The notes: generated by a model from the sequence alone, not told the origin. A stretch of 64,000 nt of DNA from JAXGXJ01 sp040772905 (GCA_040772905.1 JAXGXJ010000006.1:248001-312000), one strand, 5' to 3'; numbered from the stretch's first letter, positions 25,552-34,156 are shown. Program-made: numbers and translations.

Positions 25552-26126
25552 CGCCGCTGCGCATCCTTGTAGTGGACGACGAGACCATCATCCGCATGGA
25601 TCTGGCCGAGATCCTCACGCGCATGGGCCACCAGGTGGTGGGCCATGCGGCGACCGGAGAAGACGCCGTCGAGAAGTGCCGAGAACTCGACCCCGATCTG
25701 GTGTTCCTCGACATCAAGATGCCCGGTATGGACGGTTTCTCGGCCCTTCGTCATATGAACGAGGAGAAGCTCAGGCCGGTGATCATCCTCACGGCCTTCA
25801 GTGATGTGGACCTCATCGAGCAGGCAGTGGAACTCGGGGTGGCGGCCTACCTCATCAAGCCGTTCGAGGAGTCGAAGCTGCTGCCCGCGATCCACGTGGC
25901 CGTGAGCCATTTCCGCGAACTCCAGGCTCTGCGCACCGAGAACACCTCACTCAAGGAGACTGTGGAAGCCAGCCGGCTGGTGAACCGGGCCAAACTGTTG
26001 CTGGCGGAACGCGAGAACCTCAGCGAGGCCGAGGCCTTCCGGCGCATCCAGAAGGTGAGCATGGACAAGAACAAGAAGATGAAAGAAGTGGCCGAAGCCG
26101 TCATTCTCTTGTACTCAGGCCGGTAG
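25548..26126 (+). CDS. Response regulator with ANTAR RNA-binding domain
   Basis: 192 aa: receiver domain (acidic VVDDE, phospho-acceptor Asp55 in VFLDIKMPG, LTAFSD and the Lys in YLIKPFE), a linking coiled coil, and a C-terminal ANTAR domain (residues about 135-190, NRAKLLLAERENLSEAEAFRRIQ). ANTAR proteins such as EutV and AmiR bind paired hexaloop hairpins in nascent RNA and stop terminator formation. Coupled to the FIST kinase by a 4-nt overlap, so the two form a two-component antitermination system. Candidate RNA targets are the leaders at 11971-12023 and 29996-30048. Confidence 0.93.
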   Translation: MTPLRILVVDDETIIRMDLAEILTRMGHQVVGHAATGEDAVEKCRELDPDLVFLDIKMPGMDGFSALRHMNEEKLRPVIILTAFSDVDLIEQAVELGVAAYLIKPFEESKLLPAIHVAVSHFRELQALRTENTSLKETVEASRLVNRAKLLLAERENLSEAEAFRRIQKVSMDKNKKMKEVAEAVILLYSGR

Positions 26127-26178
26127 CCTCTCCGCGAGCACGCCGAGTGTCGCCCCGGACGAAGCGCGGGCCCGTTCC

Positions 26179-26682
26179 CTACTCCGACAGTATCTCCGCG
26201 GCGATGCGCGCCGCCGTGCCGGCCACGTGGGTGCACTTGTCGGTGTGGCCACCGGCCCTCTCGAAAGCCGCGAAGTCACGGCCGTCCCACATGTCGAACG
26301 ACCTACCCATCAACCGGGTCTGGACGTCGGCACAAAGAGTACTGCCGAACTCCTGCACGAACGCGTCGATGACGCGCTTGCCCTGCTTGAACGACTCCAT
26401 GAAAGGCCCCGCCGCGAAGTCCGCGCGACTGCGTCCGTAGCGAGTCCCGACGGCGAGCAGGGCTCCCGCCAACGCGCCACAGGTGCCGGTGACCGTCACA
26501 GCTCCTCCGCCCGAGAACACGTGGGCCGCCTTGAACAGCTCGTCGTCGCCCACATCGAGCACGTCCTTGAGCGCGGCTAGGACGCATTGCGGACAGCACC
26601 CGTAGTCGCGTTCATATGCGTACGCCGACTCGTACGCCTTCTTGGGCAGGTTCACTCCGACCTGTCGGGACTCCGACTCCAT
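26179..26682 (-). CDS. C_GCAxxG_C_C family redox protein
   Basis: 167 aa of the C_GCAxxG_C_C family, a group of small proteins with conserved cysteines and a glycine-rich helix: CCPQCVLAALKDVL, then GTCGALAGALLAVGTRYG, then Cys in STLCADV and DKCTHVAG. The biochemical role is unproven; a redox or metallocluster role is assumed from the cysteines. The ATG at 26682 follows GAGGAGGTG. It lies downstream of the enoate reductase gene on the same strand. A second member is at 40356-40841, also beside an enoate reductase. Confidence 0.85.
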   Translation of the reverse strand: MESESRQVGVNLPKKAYESAYAYERDYGCCPQCVLAALKDVLDVGDDELFKAAHVFSGGGAVTVTGTCGALAGALLAVGTRYGRSRADFAAGPFMESFKQGKRVIDAFVQEFGSTLCADVQTRLMGRSFDMWDGRDFAAFERAGGHTDKCTHVAGTAARIAAEILSE

Positions 26683-26821
26683 GAGGCACCTCCTCACCGA
26701 CTTGCGCGGCGCAGGCAGCGCGTCCGCCATGACCTCCTCGCGGCCGACACGCAGCATATCCAGTCTGCATCCCGCCATGATGACACGGATTCCGCCCCTC
26801 CGACTCGAAGCCTAGAAGTCG

Positions 26822-28951
26822 CTACACGGCGTAGCCGGCCTCAGCCCCCTCGCGGATGGCGTCCACGAGCCAACCCGGGTCCTTGGCGCTGCCGATGACG
26901 TAGGTCTCGATGCCCATCTTCTCCAGGTCGGCCACCAGCTCGTTGTTGGGGCCCCAATCCTGCGTGGTCATGACGTTCTTACCCCGCAGGGTGAAGATGC
27001 GCTTGTCGGGCACCTGGATCTTCAAGCCTTCCTTGTTGATCTCAAGGTAACTGCAGTCGGTCCAGATGGGCACGTGTTTGAGCTTGAACCACGGCCACAG
27101 GTTCTCTTTATCATCCTTGTAGATGCCCTGGCCCAGCTCGGACTGAGGCCCGTCGTGAGCGATGACCACCCGGCGTCCGCGCTTGGTGAGGAACTCAGCC
27201 AGCTCGCAGCCGTGCAACTCGCCGCCCATGATGACCACGCTCTTGCCCACCGGCATCCACAGCTTGGAGAGCTTCTCCATCTGCTTGGGATTGAAGAACT
27301 TGAGCGCCAGCTTCAGCAGCCCGTGCAGCTTCTGGGTGGGGATGAAGGTCTTGGTGTCGGCTCCCTTGAGGTCGAAGTCGGTGTGGAGCGCGCCCGTGGC
27401 CAGTACCACTGCATCCGGCTTCTCGGCGCGGATGACGTCGGCCGTGACGGCCTTCTTCATATGCACCTTCACGCCCAGTTTCTTGAGTTGGGTCTCGTAG
27501 TACTTCACGTGCCCCATCATGTCCTCGGTCTCAAGGTCCTTGACTATAGCCGCCAACGGCTCGAGACCGCCCAGGTAGGAACCCTTCTCGTAGAGCACCA
27601 CATCGTGACCGCGCTCGGCAGCCACGCGGGCGGCTTCCATACCGCCGGGGCCGCCGCCCACAACGAGCAGCTTCTTCTTGGGTTCCACGGGACGAGCCTG
27701 GTACTCGGGGATGATCTCGCGGCCCAGGGTGGCGTTCACCCGGCACTCGAGCTTCTTGTTGTTGTTCCGGCAATCGAAGCAGTAGAGACAGCCGTGGCAT
27801 ACGCGGATGTCTTCGGTACGGCCCTCTTTGACCTTGTTCGGCAGCTCGGGGTCGGCAAGCAGACGACGGGTCATGCCCACGAAATCAAGGCTGCCCTTAC
27901 GCAGGTACTCCTCGCCCAGGTCCTGATCGAGACGGCAGGCGGTCCACACCGGGATCTTGACGCCCTTCGCCTTTACGGCCTCCACCAACGGCACCGTGGC
28001 TCCGCGACCGTTCATGCTCCAGTCGAGCCCTTCGGGCAGGTCCTGGAGGTCGTGCGACGGATAGAGGATACGGTCGGGCTGAAGCAGGCCACCGCGGTGC
28101 CCGTAGCGCTCACCTCGGCAGTTGATGCCGTCGGCCACCTCGGCGATGAGCTTGGCCATCTCGGCGCCCTCTTCGATGGTGGTCGCCAGCGGATGGTTGT
28201 ACTCGACGATGTTGAAGAGCGTGTGCACGGCGAAGTTGGGGCCGCAACGCCGTTTCGCCTCGACGATGATGTTGCGCAGGAAGCGGGTGCGGTTCTCGTA
28301 GCTCTGCGGACCGTACTCGTCGTCACGCTTGTTCCACACGCGCGAGAGGAAGGTGTTGCCCTGGTGGAAGGTGCCGTGGTTGATCTCGCAGGCGTCGAAG
28401 CCGGCCTTGTAAGCACGCTCGGCCGCCGAAGCCCACTGATCGATCTGGTCTTCCACTTCCTGCTTGGTCATGGCCCTGCAGGGAAGGAAGTCCGGTCCCG
28501 GCAGCTCCTCCTCGGTCATGGCCGAGGCGCACTTGATGTCGCGGATGGCCCAGTCGCGCGGCAGCAGACCCGTGGGGTTCCACGGACCGGCGTGCTGGAA
28601 CTGGATGGAGACGGGGCAGCCATGTTTGTGCACCGCTTCGGCCAGACGGGCGTAGCTGGGGATGAAGCGGTCGTCGTCGAAGTGCAGCTGCACGCCCTCG
28701 TAGCTGCCGTCGGGGAAATAGTGGACGTGCTGGATGGCCAGCGGGTATTCGGTGCCGCACGACTCCACCACCAGGAAGCCCACACCACCCTTGGCCAAGC
28801 GCTCGTAGTAGGCGATCATGCGGTCGCCCACGGTCTGGTCGGGCTCCATGTAGGAGGTCCCGTTGGCCGTCTTGATGATGCGGTTGCGTGTGGTGATCGG
28901 GCCGATCTTGCCCGGCTGCATGAGTAGTTCGTAACGGCTGTTATCGCTCAT
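26822..28951 (-). CDS. NADH:flavin oxidoreductase / 2-enoate reductase family (FMN, 4Fe-4S, FAD)
   Basis: 709 aa with three parts: an Old-Yellow-Enzyme barrel (residues 1-370; PGKIGPITTRNRIIKTANG, NHGTFHQGNTFLSRVWNKR in part), a [4Fe-4S] region CHGCLYCFDCRNNNKKLEC, and a C-terminal FAD/NAD domain (LLVVGGGPGGMEAARVAAERG, VIMGGELHGCELAEF). This layout is that of 2-enoate reductase, 2,4-dienoyl-CoA reductase and trimethylamine dehydrogenase. It probably reduces an activated C=C bond with NADH in an electron-sink or amino-acid-fermentation route. ATG at 28951 with AAGGAGAG. Confidence 0.9.
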   Translation of the reverse strand: MSDNSRYELLMQPGKIGPITTRNRIIKTANGTSYMEPDQTVGDRMIAYYERLAKGGVGFLVVESCGTEYPLAIQHVHYFPDGSYEGVQLHFDDDRFIPSYARLAEAVHKHGCPVSIQFQHAGPWNPTGLLPRDWAIRDIKCASAMTEEELPGPDFLPCRAMTKQEVEDQIDQWASAAERAYKAGFDACEINHGTFHQGNTFLSRVWNKRDDEYGPQSYENRTRFLRNIIVEAKRRCGPNFAVHTLFNIVEYNHPLATTIEEGAEMAKLIAEVADGINCRGERYGHRGGLLQPDRILYPSHDLQDLPEGLDWSMNGRGATVPLVEAVKAKGVKIPVWTACRLDQDLGEEYLRKGSLDFVGMTRRLLADPELPNKVKEGRTEDIRVCHGCLYCFDCRNNNKKLECRVNATLGREIIPEYQARPVEPKKKLLVVGGGPGGMEAARVAAERGHDVVLYEKGSYLGGLEPLAAIVKDLETEDMMGHVKYYETQLKKLGVKVHMKKAVTADVIRAEKPDAVVLATGALHTDFDLKGADTKTFIPTQKLHGLLKLALKFFNPKQMEKLSKLWMPVGKSVVIMGGELHGCELAEFLTKRGRRVVIAHDGPQSELGQGIYKDDKENLWPWFKLKHVPIWTDCSYLEINKEGLKIQVPDKRIFTLRGKNVMTTQDWGPNNELVADLEKMGIETYVIGSAKDPGWLVDAIREGAEAGYAV

Positions 28952-29022
28952 CTCTCTCCTTCGTGACGGGGCGTAGGCCGCCGCACATCCACAGCTGTCC
29001 AGCTCGTCGGGCATCTGCCCGG

Positions 29023-29943
29023 TCAGCGTTCGAAGTATTCGTCCACGATCTCGGCGGAGCGCTTCAGCACAGCCGCCGTACGAGCCAGGCCCTCCAGTTC
29101 GTCAGGGGCCAACTCCCACTCCTTGATCTCCTTCACACCGCTCCTGCCCAGAGACACGGGCACAGACATGCTGAACCCGCTCTGGCCGTACTCGCCCTCC
29201 ACGACGCAGGAGCAGGGATAGATGCCACCCGTGTCGTTCCGCATGGCGCGCAGCATGGCCGCCAGTCCGACGGCACAGGTCCAACCCGCGGTGCGGCCCG
29301 ACTGCAACTCCTCGTAACGCCGCAGGATGTTGGGGACCTCGGCGCGGATGTCGGCCTTCTCCTGCTCGGTGAACGAGACCGGCTGCCCGTCTATGCGCAC
29401 GGAGCTGAAGAGGAGCACCTGAGAGCTGCCGTGCTCGCCCAGCACTGTCGCCTCCACTTGGCTCACCTTCACACCCTTGGCGCGGGCCACCATCTCACGG
29501 AAGCGGAAGGAATCGTTGAACGAGTATCCCACCACCTTGTGCCGGTCGAAGCCCGTGGCGCGCCAGGTTGCGTAGTTGAGGGCGTCGGCCGGATTGGTGG
29601 CGGTGATGACGAAGGCATCCGGGCAGTAGGTCTTCAGCTTCCGCGAAGTCTCTTCTATAAGAGGAAGGTTCTTGGGCAGCATCTCCATGCGGTCGGCGAT
29701 GACACCCTGCGGCACCCCGGCCGCGTTGATGACCACATCCGAACCGGCAAGGTCTTCGTCCGTGCCGGCCTTCACCACGGCATCGAGCGCCGAGACGGCG
29801 GTGCCCATGTCCATCGCATGCTGCTGCACCACGTTGGGACGCAGGTCGATGAGCACCACTTCTTCCGCCAACCCGGAAGCGGCGATGTAGAAGGCCGAGG
29901 GTGCTCCCACCGACCCCGCGGCTCCGATGACTGTGACCTTCAT
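29023..29943 (-). CDS. Lactate/malate dehydrogenase family
   Basis: 306 aa of the LDH/MDH family: NAD loop GAAGSVGAPSAFY, NAAGVPQGVIADRMEML substrate loop, TNPADALNYATWRATG and the catalytic His in LGEHGSSQVLL. The residue that normally tells lactate (Gln) from malate (Arg) dehydrogenases falls on Gln in AGVPQG, which suggests a non-malate substrate such as pyruvate/lactate, although the loop around it is atypical. The start has GGAAGGGG. It has a promoter and an attenuator-like leader of its own (29996-30131). Its stop is 71 nt from the enoate reductase start. Confidence 0.85.
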   Translation of the reverse strand: MKVTVIGAAGSVGAPSAFYIAASGLAEEVVLIDLRPNVVQQHAMDMGTAVSALDAVVKAGTDEDLAGSDVVINAAGVPQGVIADRMEMLPKNLPLIEETSRKLKTYCPDAFVITATNPADALNYATWRATGFDRHKVVGYSFNDSFRFREMVARAKGVKVSQVEATVLGEHGSSQVLLFSSVRIDGQPVSFTEQEKADIRAEVPNILRRYEELQSGRTAGWTCAVGLAAMLRAMRNDTGGIYPCSCVVEGEYGQSGFSMSVPVSLGRSGVKEIKEWELAPDELEGLARTAAVLKRSAEIVDEYFER

Positions 29944-29995
29944 GCGTGAACCCCTTCCGTCAGCTGATCGCCGGACGACCGGCCACCTACAGGAC

Positions 29996-30048
29996 AAAAA
30001 AAGCCTCTCGACACGTCACACACTCAGTCGAGAAGCACCGTCACTTCT
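29996..30048 (-). promoter_or_regulatory. Leader attenuator of the lactate/malate dehydrogenase gene
   Basis: On the minus strand a 10-bp stem (GCTTCTCGAC / GTCGAGAGGC, one G-T pair, 14-nt loop; 30003-30036) is followed by seven Ts (29996-30002), only 53 nt before the start codon. No gene on this strand lies upstream, since the next gene at 30264 is on the plus strand, so it is a leader terminator and not the end of another transcript. An alternative hairpin at 30031-30048 pairs AGAAGU with GCUUCU around the six-base loop GACGGU and excludes the terminator. It resembles the leader at 11971-12023. Confidence 0.8.
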
Positions 30049-30102
30049 ATTCTTGGCTGCACGAACCGCCCCACTCTTGCGACTCGCCGTGCCCTGTGAC
30101 TC

Positions 30103-30131
30103 AGGCTAGCAGTCGCAACCATGACCGTCAA
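30103..30131 (-). promoter_or_regulatory. Promoter of the lactate/malate dehydrogenase gene
   Basis: Minus-strand -35 TTGACG (30126-30131), 17-nt spacer, -10 TAGCCT (30103-30108). Transcription would start near 30096, giving a leader of about 150 nt that contains the attenuator. An inverted repeat (TTGCGACT/AGTCGCAA) flanks the -10 box and could be a protein-binding site. Confidence 0.65.
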
Positions 30132-30263
30132 GACGATGCCTCCCAGGGTACGTCGGCCGTTCGAGAGACTGCTCGCGGACCCGCATCCCCATATCGCGCC
30201 CGCTTAAGGGCAGGCACTTTCGGGTATCTGCCGCGCATGGTGATCGCGGAGCAAGGAGGAGGT

Positions 30264-31070
30264 ATGCGTCCCCTCAAGATAGTAGCGATCGTGATCGGAG
30301 CCCTTCTGATACTCGTCGGGCTGGGCCTGCTGGTGCCGGGCGCCTTCCTGCTGTGGGCTCACGAGACCCAGCGAGACGAGACCGGATTCTATGAGACCTC
30401 ACCCCGAGCCGTGGTCACCGACACGTATGCGCTCGTGAGCCCGGACTTCACCGTGAGCATGGGCGACGTGACCGATTGGGTGCCCAAGGACTGGGCCGGA
30501 ACGGTGCGGCTGCGTGCGATCTCCTCCGAGAAGGAGATCTTTGTCGGCGTAGGGCCTTCCGATCAAGTGAGGGCGTACCTTGCCGGCGTGGCCTACGACG
30601 AGGTCCAGAGCTTCTCCGCCTGGGACGCCCGTCTGGAGTTCAGGCCGGTCCCGGGGAGCGCGTCCCCCGCCCCACCCGGCGAGCAGGGTTTTTGGCAGAT
30701 CGCCCTCTCCGGGTCGGCGCCTCCACCAGTAGATTGGGAGGTCCGGAGCGGCGATTGGACCGTGGTGATCATGAACGCCGATGCCAGCCCGGGCATACGG
30801 GCCGATCTTAGTCTGGGTGCCAAGTTCGATTTCCTCTTCCCCATCGCGGTCGGCCTGGCAGTGGCGGGAGTGGTGTTCCTCTTGGTGGGCATCGTGCTGG
30901 TGATTCTGGGGGCACGCCCCTCACGGCCGGAGCCGGGCGCGCCCGGGCCGGCGCCGTACGGCACCCATCCCCCGGATGGGTACGGGGATACCGCATATCC
31001 ACAGGATCGGTACGGGGCCCACTACCCGCCGGTCGACCGAGGGAGGGAGCAGCAGCCGCCGGCGAGGTGA
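30264..31070 (+). CDS. Membrane protein of unknown function with Pro/Tyr-rich tail
   Basis: 268 aa. A transmembrane helix at about residues 5-30 (VAIVIGALLILVGLGLLVPG) is followed by an extracytoplasmic domain of about 165 residues and a second helix at about 193-218 (VGLAVAGVVFLLVGIVLVIL). The C-terminal 45 residues are rich in Pro, Gly and Tyr. The topology, with both helices bracketing an outer domain, is that of many small actinobacterial envelope proteins. I know no function for it. The ATG has AAGGAGGAGG close by. The gene is divergent from the dehydrogenase. Confidence 0.8.
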   Translation: MRPLKIVAIVIGALLILVGLGLLVPGAFLLWAHETQRDETGFYETSPRAVVTDTYALVSPDFTVSMGDVTDWVPKDWAGTVRLRAISSEKEIFVGVGPSDQVRAYLAGVAYDEVQSFSAWDARLEFRPVPGSASPAPPGEQGFWQIALSGSAPPPVDWEVRSGDWTVVIMNADASPGIRADLSLGAKFDFLFPIAVGLAVAGVVFLLVGIVLVILGARPSRPEPGAPGPAPYGTHPPDGYGDTAYPQDRYGAHYPPVDRGREQQPPAR

Positions 31071-31137
31071 CACCGGCTCAAGCCGCGTTCTCGTCCACTC
31101 AGGCGACAGGGGCGCTTGCGAAGGCTATCATGCTGGC

Positions 31138-32340
31138 ATGACCGTTCCCTGTGCGTCCGTCGCCCTGCAGCCTCATGACCTGGCCGGCCTTCGGCTGCGC
31201 AACCGCGTGGTGCGCGCAGGATGCTTCGAAGGTCTCTCGACCCGCGGCGAGGTGAGCGACCGTCTGATCGAGCATCATCGCCGTGTGGCCGCGGGCGGCG
31301 TGGGGATGACGACCCTCTCCTACTGCTCGGTGAGCTACGACGGACGGGCTTTCGGCCACGAGCTATGGATGAGACCCGACCTCTTGCCCGGCCTTCGCCG
31401 TTTCGTCGACACCGTGCACGCCGAAGGTGCAGCGGCCTCCATCCAGCTGGGCCATTGCGGCTTCTTCGCGGCTCCCGGCGTGATCGGACGCAGACCTCTG
31501 GGTGCCTCCCCCAAGTTCTGCCTGTTCCGCCTCTCGTATTGCCGGGCCATGACCGAAGCCGACATCGAGGAGAAGACCCAGGACTTCGCGCGGGCGGCCG
31601 CGCTCGCCCGTGAGGCGGGGTTCGATGCGGTGGAGTTGCATGCCGGCCACGGCTATCTGCTCAGTCAGTTCCTCTCTCCGTGGACGAACCGCCGTGACGA
31701 CCGCTATGGAGGCTCGCTGCGGAACCGGCTGCGCTTCCCGGTGGGTGTGGTTGCGCGCGTGCGGGCCGCATTGGGCGACGGCTTCCCCGTGCTGGTGAAG
31801 ATGAACCAGCGGGACGGCATGAAAGGCGGTCTGGAACTGGACGAGGCGGTAGAGGCGGCCATCGCGTTCGAGGCCGCGGGAGCCAGCGCGTTGATCCCCT
31901 CCTGCGGCTTCACCGCGCGCACGCCGCTCTACATGTTGCGGGGCGCCGTCCCCACCTTGGAGTTCGCCCGCGCCCAAGAGAAGCTCGTCACCAAGGTGGG
32001 CATGGCCGCGTTCGGCTGGATGCTCGTCCAGCGATACCCCTACTCTCCGCGCTTCCTCCTAGAAGGTGCGCGACGCATCCGCGACGCGGTAGGCATCCCT
32101 GTGGGCTACATCGGAGGGGTGGAGTCGCTGCGGGAGATAGAAGACCTTGTAGACGAGGGCTTCGCCTTCGTGCAGGTGGGCCGCTCGACCATCCGTGACC
32201 CCGACTTCGTGCGCCATCTGGCGGACGGTGTCCTCACCGCGTCTGACTGCGACCACTGCAACCGCTGCATCGCGTCCATGAGTGTCGACGGAGTGCGCTG
32301 CTACTGCGAAGGCCCGGTCGCAGAGGAAGTGGCGATGTGA
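31138..32340 (+). CDS. Old-Yellow-Enzyme-type NADH:flavin oxidoreductase (single domain)
   Basis: 400 aa FMN barrel: LRLRNRVVRAGCFEGL N-terminus, QLGHCGFFAAPGVIG, the substrate-binding HAGHGYLLSQFLSPWTNRR and GYIGGVESLREIEDLV, with phosphate-binding VQVGRSTIRDPDFV. The end has a cysteine cluster (CDHCNRCIAS and CYC) that resembles the [4Fe-4S] site of enoate reductases, but there is no FAD domain. A separate reductase may therefore be needed. The Shine-Dalgarno site is weak. It overlaps the next SDR gene by 4 nt (GTGA), so the two act together. Confidence 0.85.
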   Translation: MTVPCASVALQPHDLAGLRLRNRVVRAGCFEGLSTRGEVSDRLIEHHRRVAAGGVGMTTLSYCSVSYDGRAFGHELWMRPDLLPGLRRFVDTVHAEGAAASIQLGHCGFFAAPGVIGRRPLGASPKFCLFRLSYCRAMTEADIEEKTQDFARAAALAREAGFDAVELHAGHGYLLSQFLSPWTNRRDDRYGGSLRNRLRFPVGVVARVRAALGDGFPVLVKMNQRDGMKGGLELDEAVEAAIAFEAAGASALIPSCGFTARTPLYMLRGAVPTLEFARAQEKLVTKVGMAAFGWMLVQRYPYSPRFLLEGARRIRDAVGIPVGYIGGVESLREIEDLVDEGFAFVQVGRSTIRDPDFVRHLADGVLTASDCDHCNRCIASMSVDGVRCYCEGPVAEEVAM

Positions 32341-33188
32341 GGCTCCGCGCGAGAGGAGTCAAGGGATCCACCTCCCACGCCGGGACTCCTCAGGACCAGC
32401 ACGCCCTGGTCACCGGCGCCTGTTCGGGCATCGGTCTCGAGATCGCCCGCGAGCTGGCGCGTCGCGGACATCCCATGGTCGTGGTGAGCCACCACGAACA
32501 GCGACTGGCAGCGTGCGCGCACGATCTGGTCACGGAACACGACGTGCCGGTACATCCCGTGGTGATGGACCTGGCCCGAGACGGATCCGCCGCCGCCCTC
32601 TACGACCACGTGCGCGGCCTGGGCATCGAAGTGGAGATCCTCGTAAGCAACGCGGGCATGTTCTTCTACGGAGAGGTGGCCGAGACCGATCCAGAGCAGG
32701 CGGATGCCATGCTGCACCTGCACGTGGTCACTCCGTCACTGCTGGCGCTGCACTTCGGGCGCGACATGCGCGCGCGCCGGCACGGGCACATCCTGCTGGT
32801 GTCGAGCGTGTCGGCGTGGCGCGACTTCCCCGGCATCGCCTACTACGGCAGCTCCAAACGCTATCTGCGCAGTTTCTCCGGGGCGCTCCGCCACGAACTG
32901 CGCATGTGGGGCGTGAACGTCACCTGCCTCGCTCCCGGCGCCGTGGCTACCTCGCTCTACTCCCAGACGGGAGTCCCTGTGGAACTGGCAGTCAAGTACC
33001 GGGTGATGAAGGACCCCGCCGTGGTGGCCCGCGCGGGCGTGGAGGGCATGTTCCAGCGTAAGGCGGAGGTGATACCCGGTCTGTCGGCGAAACTGACCGC
33101 GGCCCTCATGAGGTTCCTGCCCGATTGGGCCGTCCGTCTCATCCGCGAGCGCACCCCGCTGCTCACACGTCCCGACGGCGACGGCTGA
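32337..33188 (+). CDS. Short-chain dehydrogenase/reductase (SDR)
   Basis: 283 aa classical SDR: TGACSGIGLEIARELARRG, SNAGMFFYGEVAE, VSSVSAWRDFPGIAYYGSSK with the YxxxK pair, and a longer C-terminal tail (MRFLPDWAVRLIRERTP) often seen in lipid- or steroid-type SDRs such as DltE/ketoacyl reductases. The GTG start overlaps the upstream flavoenzyme stop. The two neighbours may reduce C=C and C=O bonds of the same compound. Confidence 0.87.
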   Translation: MRLRARGVKGSTSHAGTPQDQHALVTGACSGIGLEIARELARRGHPMVVVSHHEQRLAACAHDLVTEHDVPVHPVVMDLARDGSAAALYDHVRGLGIEVEILVSNAGMFFYGEVAETDPEQADAMLHLHVVTPSLLALHFGRDMRARRHGHILLVSSVSAWRDFPGIAYYGSSKRYLRSFSGALRHELRMWGVNVTCLAPGAVATSLYSQTGVPVELAVKYRVMKDPAVVARAGVEGMFQRKAEVIPGLSAKLTAALMRFLPDWAVRLIRERTPLLTRPDGDG

Positions 33189-33268
33189 GGCCGGTCGCCC
33201 GCCTACTCTTCTGCTACCGTGTGAGCGACCGTCCGCCAGTCTGCACAGAGAGCCGAAGGAGACAGAAG

Positions 33269-34078
33269 ATGCCAGAGCCGGAGGAGACCGGACAGAGCGC
33301 AGCACAGCCCGACAGAAGACCGGTGAAGATCATCCCCTGCCTCGACATGAAGGAGGGGCGGGTCGTCAAGGGCGTGCACTTCGTGGGGCTTCGTGACGCC
33401 GGCGATCCGCTGGACAACGCCGTCTTCTACGAGCAGGAGGGAGCCGACGAGCTGGCCATGCTCGACATCGCCGCCACGGTGGAAGGGCGCAAGACCCGCC
33501 TGGAATGGGCCCAACAGGTGGCAGAGGCCATCAGCATCCCTCTCGTGGTGGGAGGCGGCATCGCAACCCTGCACGACATGGAGGCCCTTTTCGAATTGGG
33601 CGTGGCCAAGGTGTCGGTGAACTCGGCGGCGGTCAAGCGTCCCGAGTTGGTGGGCGAGGCAGCGAAAGAGTTCGGCCCCGAACGCATCGTGGTGGCCATC
33701 GACGGCCGGCGCAGCGCCACTCTGCCCTCGGGCTTCGAGGTGGTGGTGAGCGGGGGCCAGAAAGGCACCGGCCTGGATGCGGTGGAGTGGGCCCGCCGCT
33801 GTGAAGACCTAGGGGCAGGCGAACTGCTGCCTACCAGCATGGATGGCGACGGCACCCTGGCGGGCTACGACCTGCCCTTCACGCGCGCCATCGCTGAGGC
33901 CGCGCGACTGCCGGTCATCGCTTCGGGTGGCGCAGGCACATTGGAGCACTTCTACGAGGCTGTGGTGGAAGGCAAGGCGACGGCGGTCTTGGCCGCGTCG
34001 GTGTTCCACTTCCGCACCTTCAGCGTGGGCCAGGTGAAGGACTACCTCGCCGAGCGCGGCATACCGGTGCTGCGCTAG
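33269..34078 (+). CDS. hisF: Imidazole glycerol phosphate synthase cyclase subunit
   Basis: 269 aa (HisF is about 250) with a short extra N-terminus. The barrel begins KIIPCLDMKEGRVVKGVHF, with the catalytic Asp, and has VGGGIATLHDMEALFELG, the second catalytic Asp in LPTSMDGDGTLAGYD and ASGGAGTLEHFYEAV. All known active-site residues are kept, so it should cyclise PRFAR with ammonia from HisH. It is not next to any other his gene in this window. AAGGAG precedes the ATG. Confidence 0.9.
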   Translation: MPEPEETGQSAAQPDRRPVKIIPCLDMKEGRVVKGVHFVGLRDAGDPLDNAVFYEQEGADELAMLDIAATVEGRKTRLEWAQQVAEAISIPLVVGGGIATLHDMEALFELGVAKVSVNSAAVKRPELVGEAAKEFGPERIVVAIDGRRSATLPSGFEVVVSGGQKGTGLDAVEWARRCEDLGAGELLPTSMDGDGTLAGYDLPFTRAIAEAARLPVIASGGAGTLEHFYEAVVEGKATAVLAASVFHFRTFSVGQVKDYLAERGIPVLR

Positions 34079-34119
34079 GACGGCGCCACGCCACACGCGC
34101 CCGGGTGGCGACCCACGGG

Positions 34120-34156
34120 GCGACACCCTGAAGCCCTGTCGGCGGCCGGGTGTCGC
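34120..34156. terminator. Hairpin between convergent hisF and radical SAM gene
   Basis: Perfect 9-bp inverted repeat GCGACACCC / GGGTGTCGC with a 19-nt loop in the 77-nt space between the two converging stop codons. No T-run; a bidirectional terminator or RNA end-protecting hairpin is likely. Confidence 0.5.

Noticed and set aside
27074..28927. 617-codon open frame on the plus strand
   Set aside because: Antisense to the enoate reductase; no protein-like motifs.
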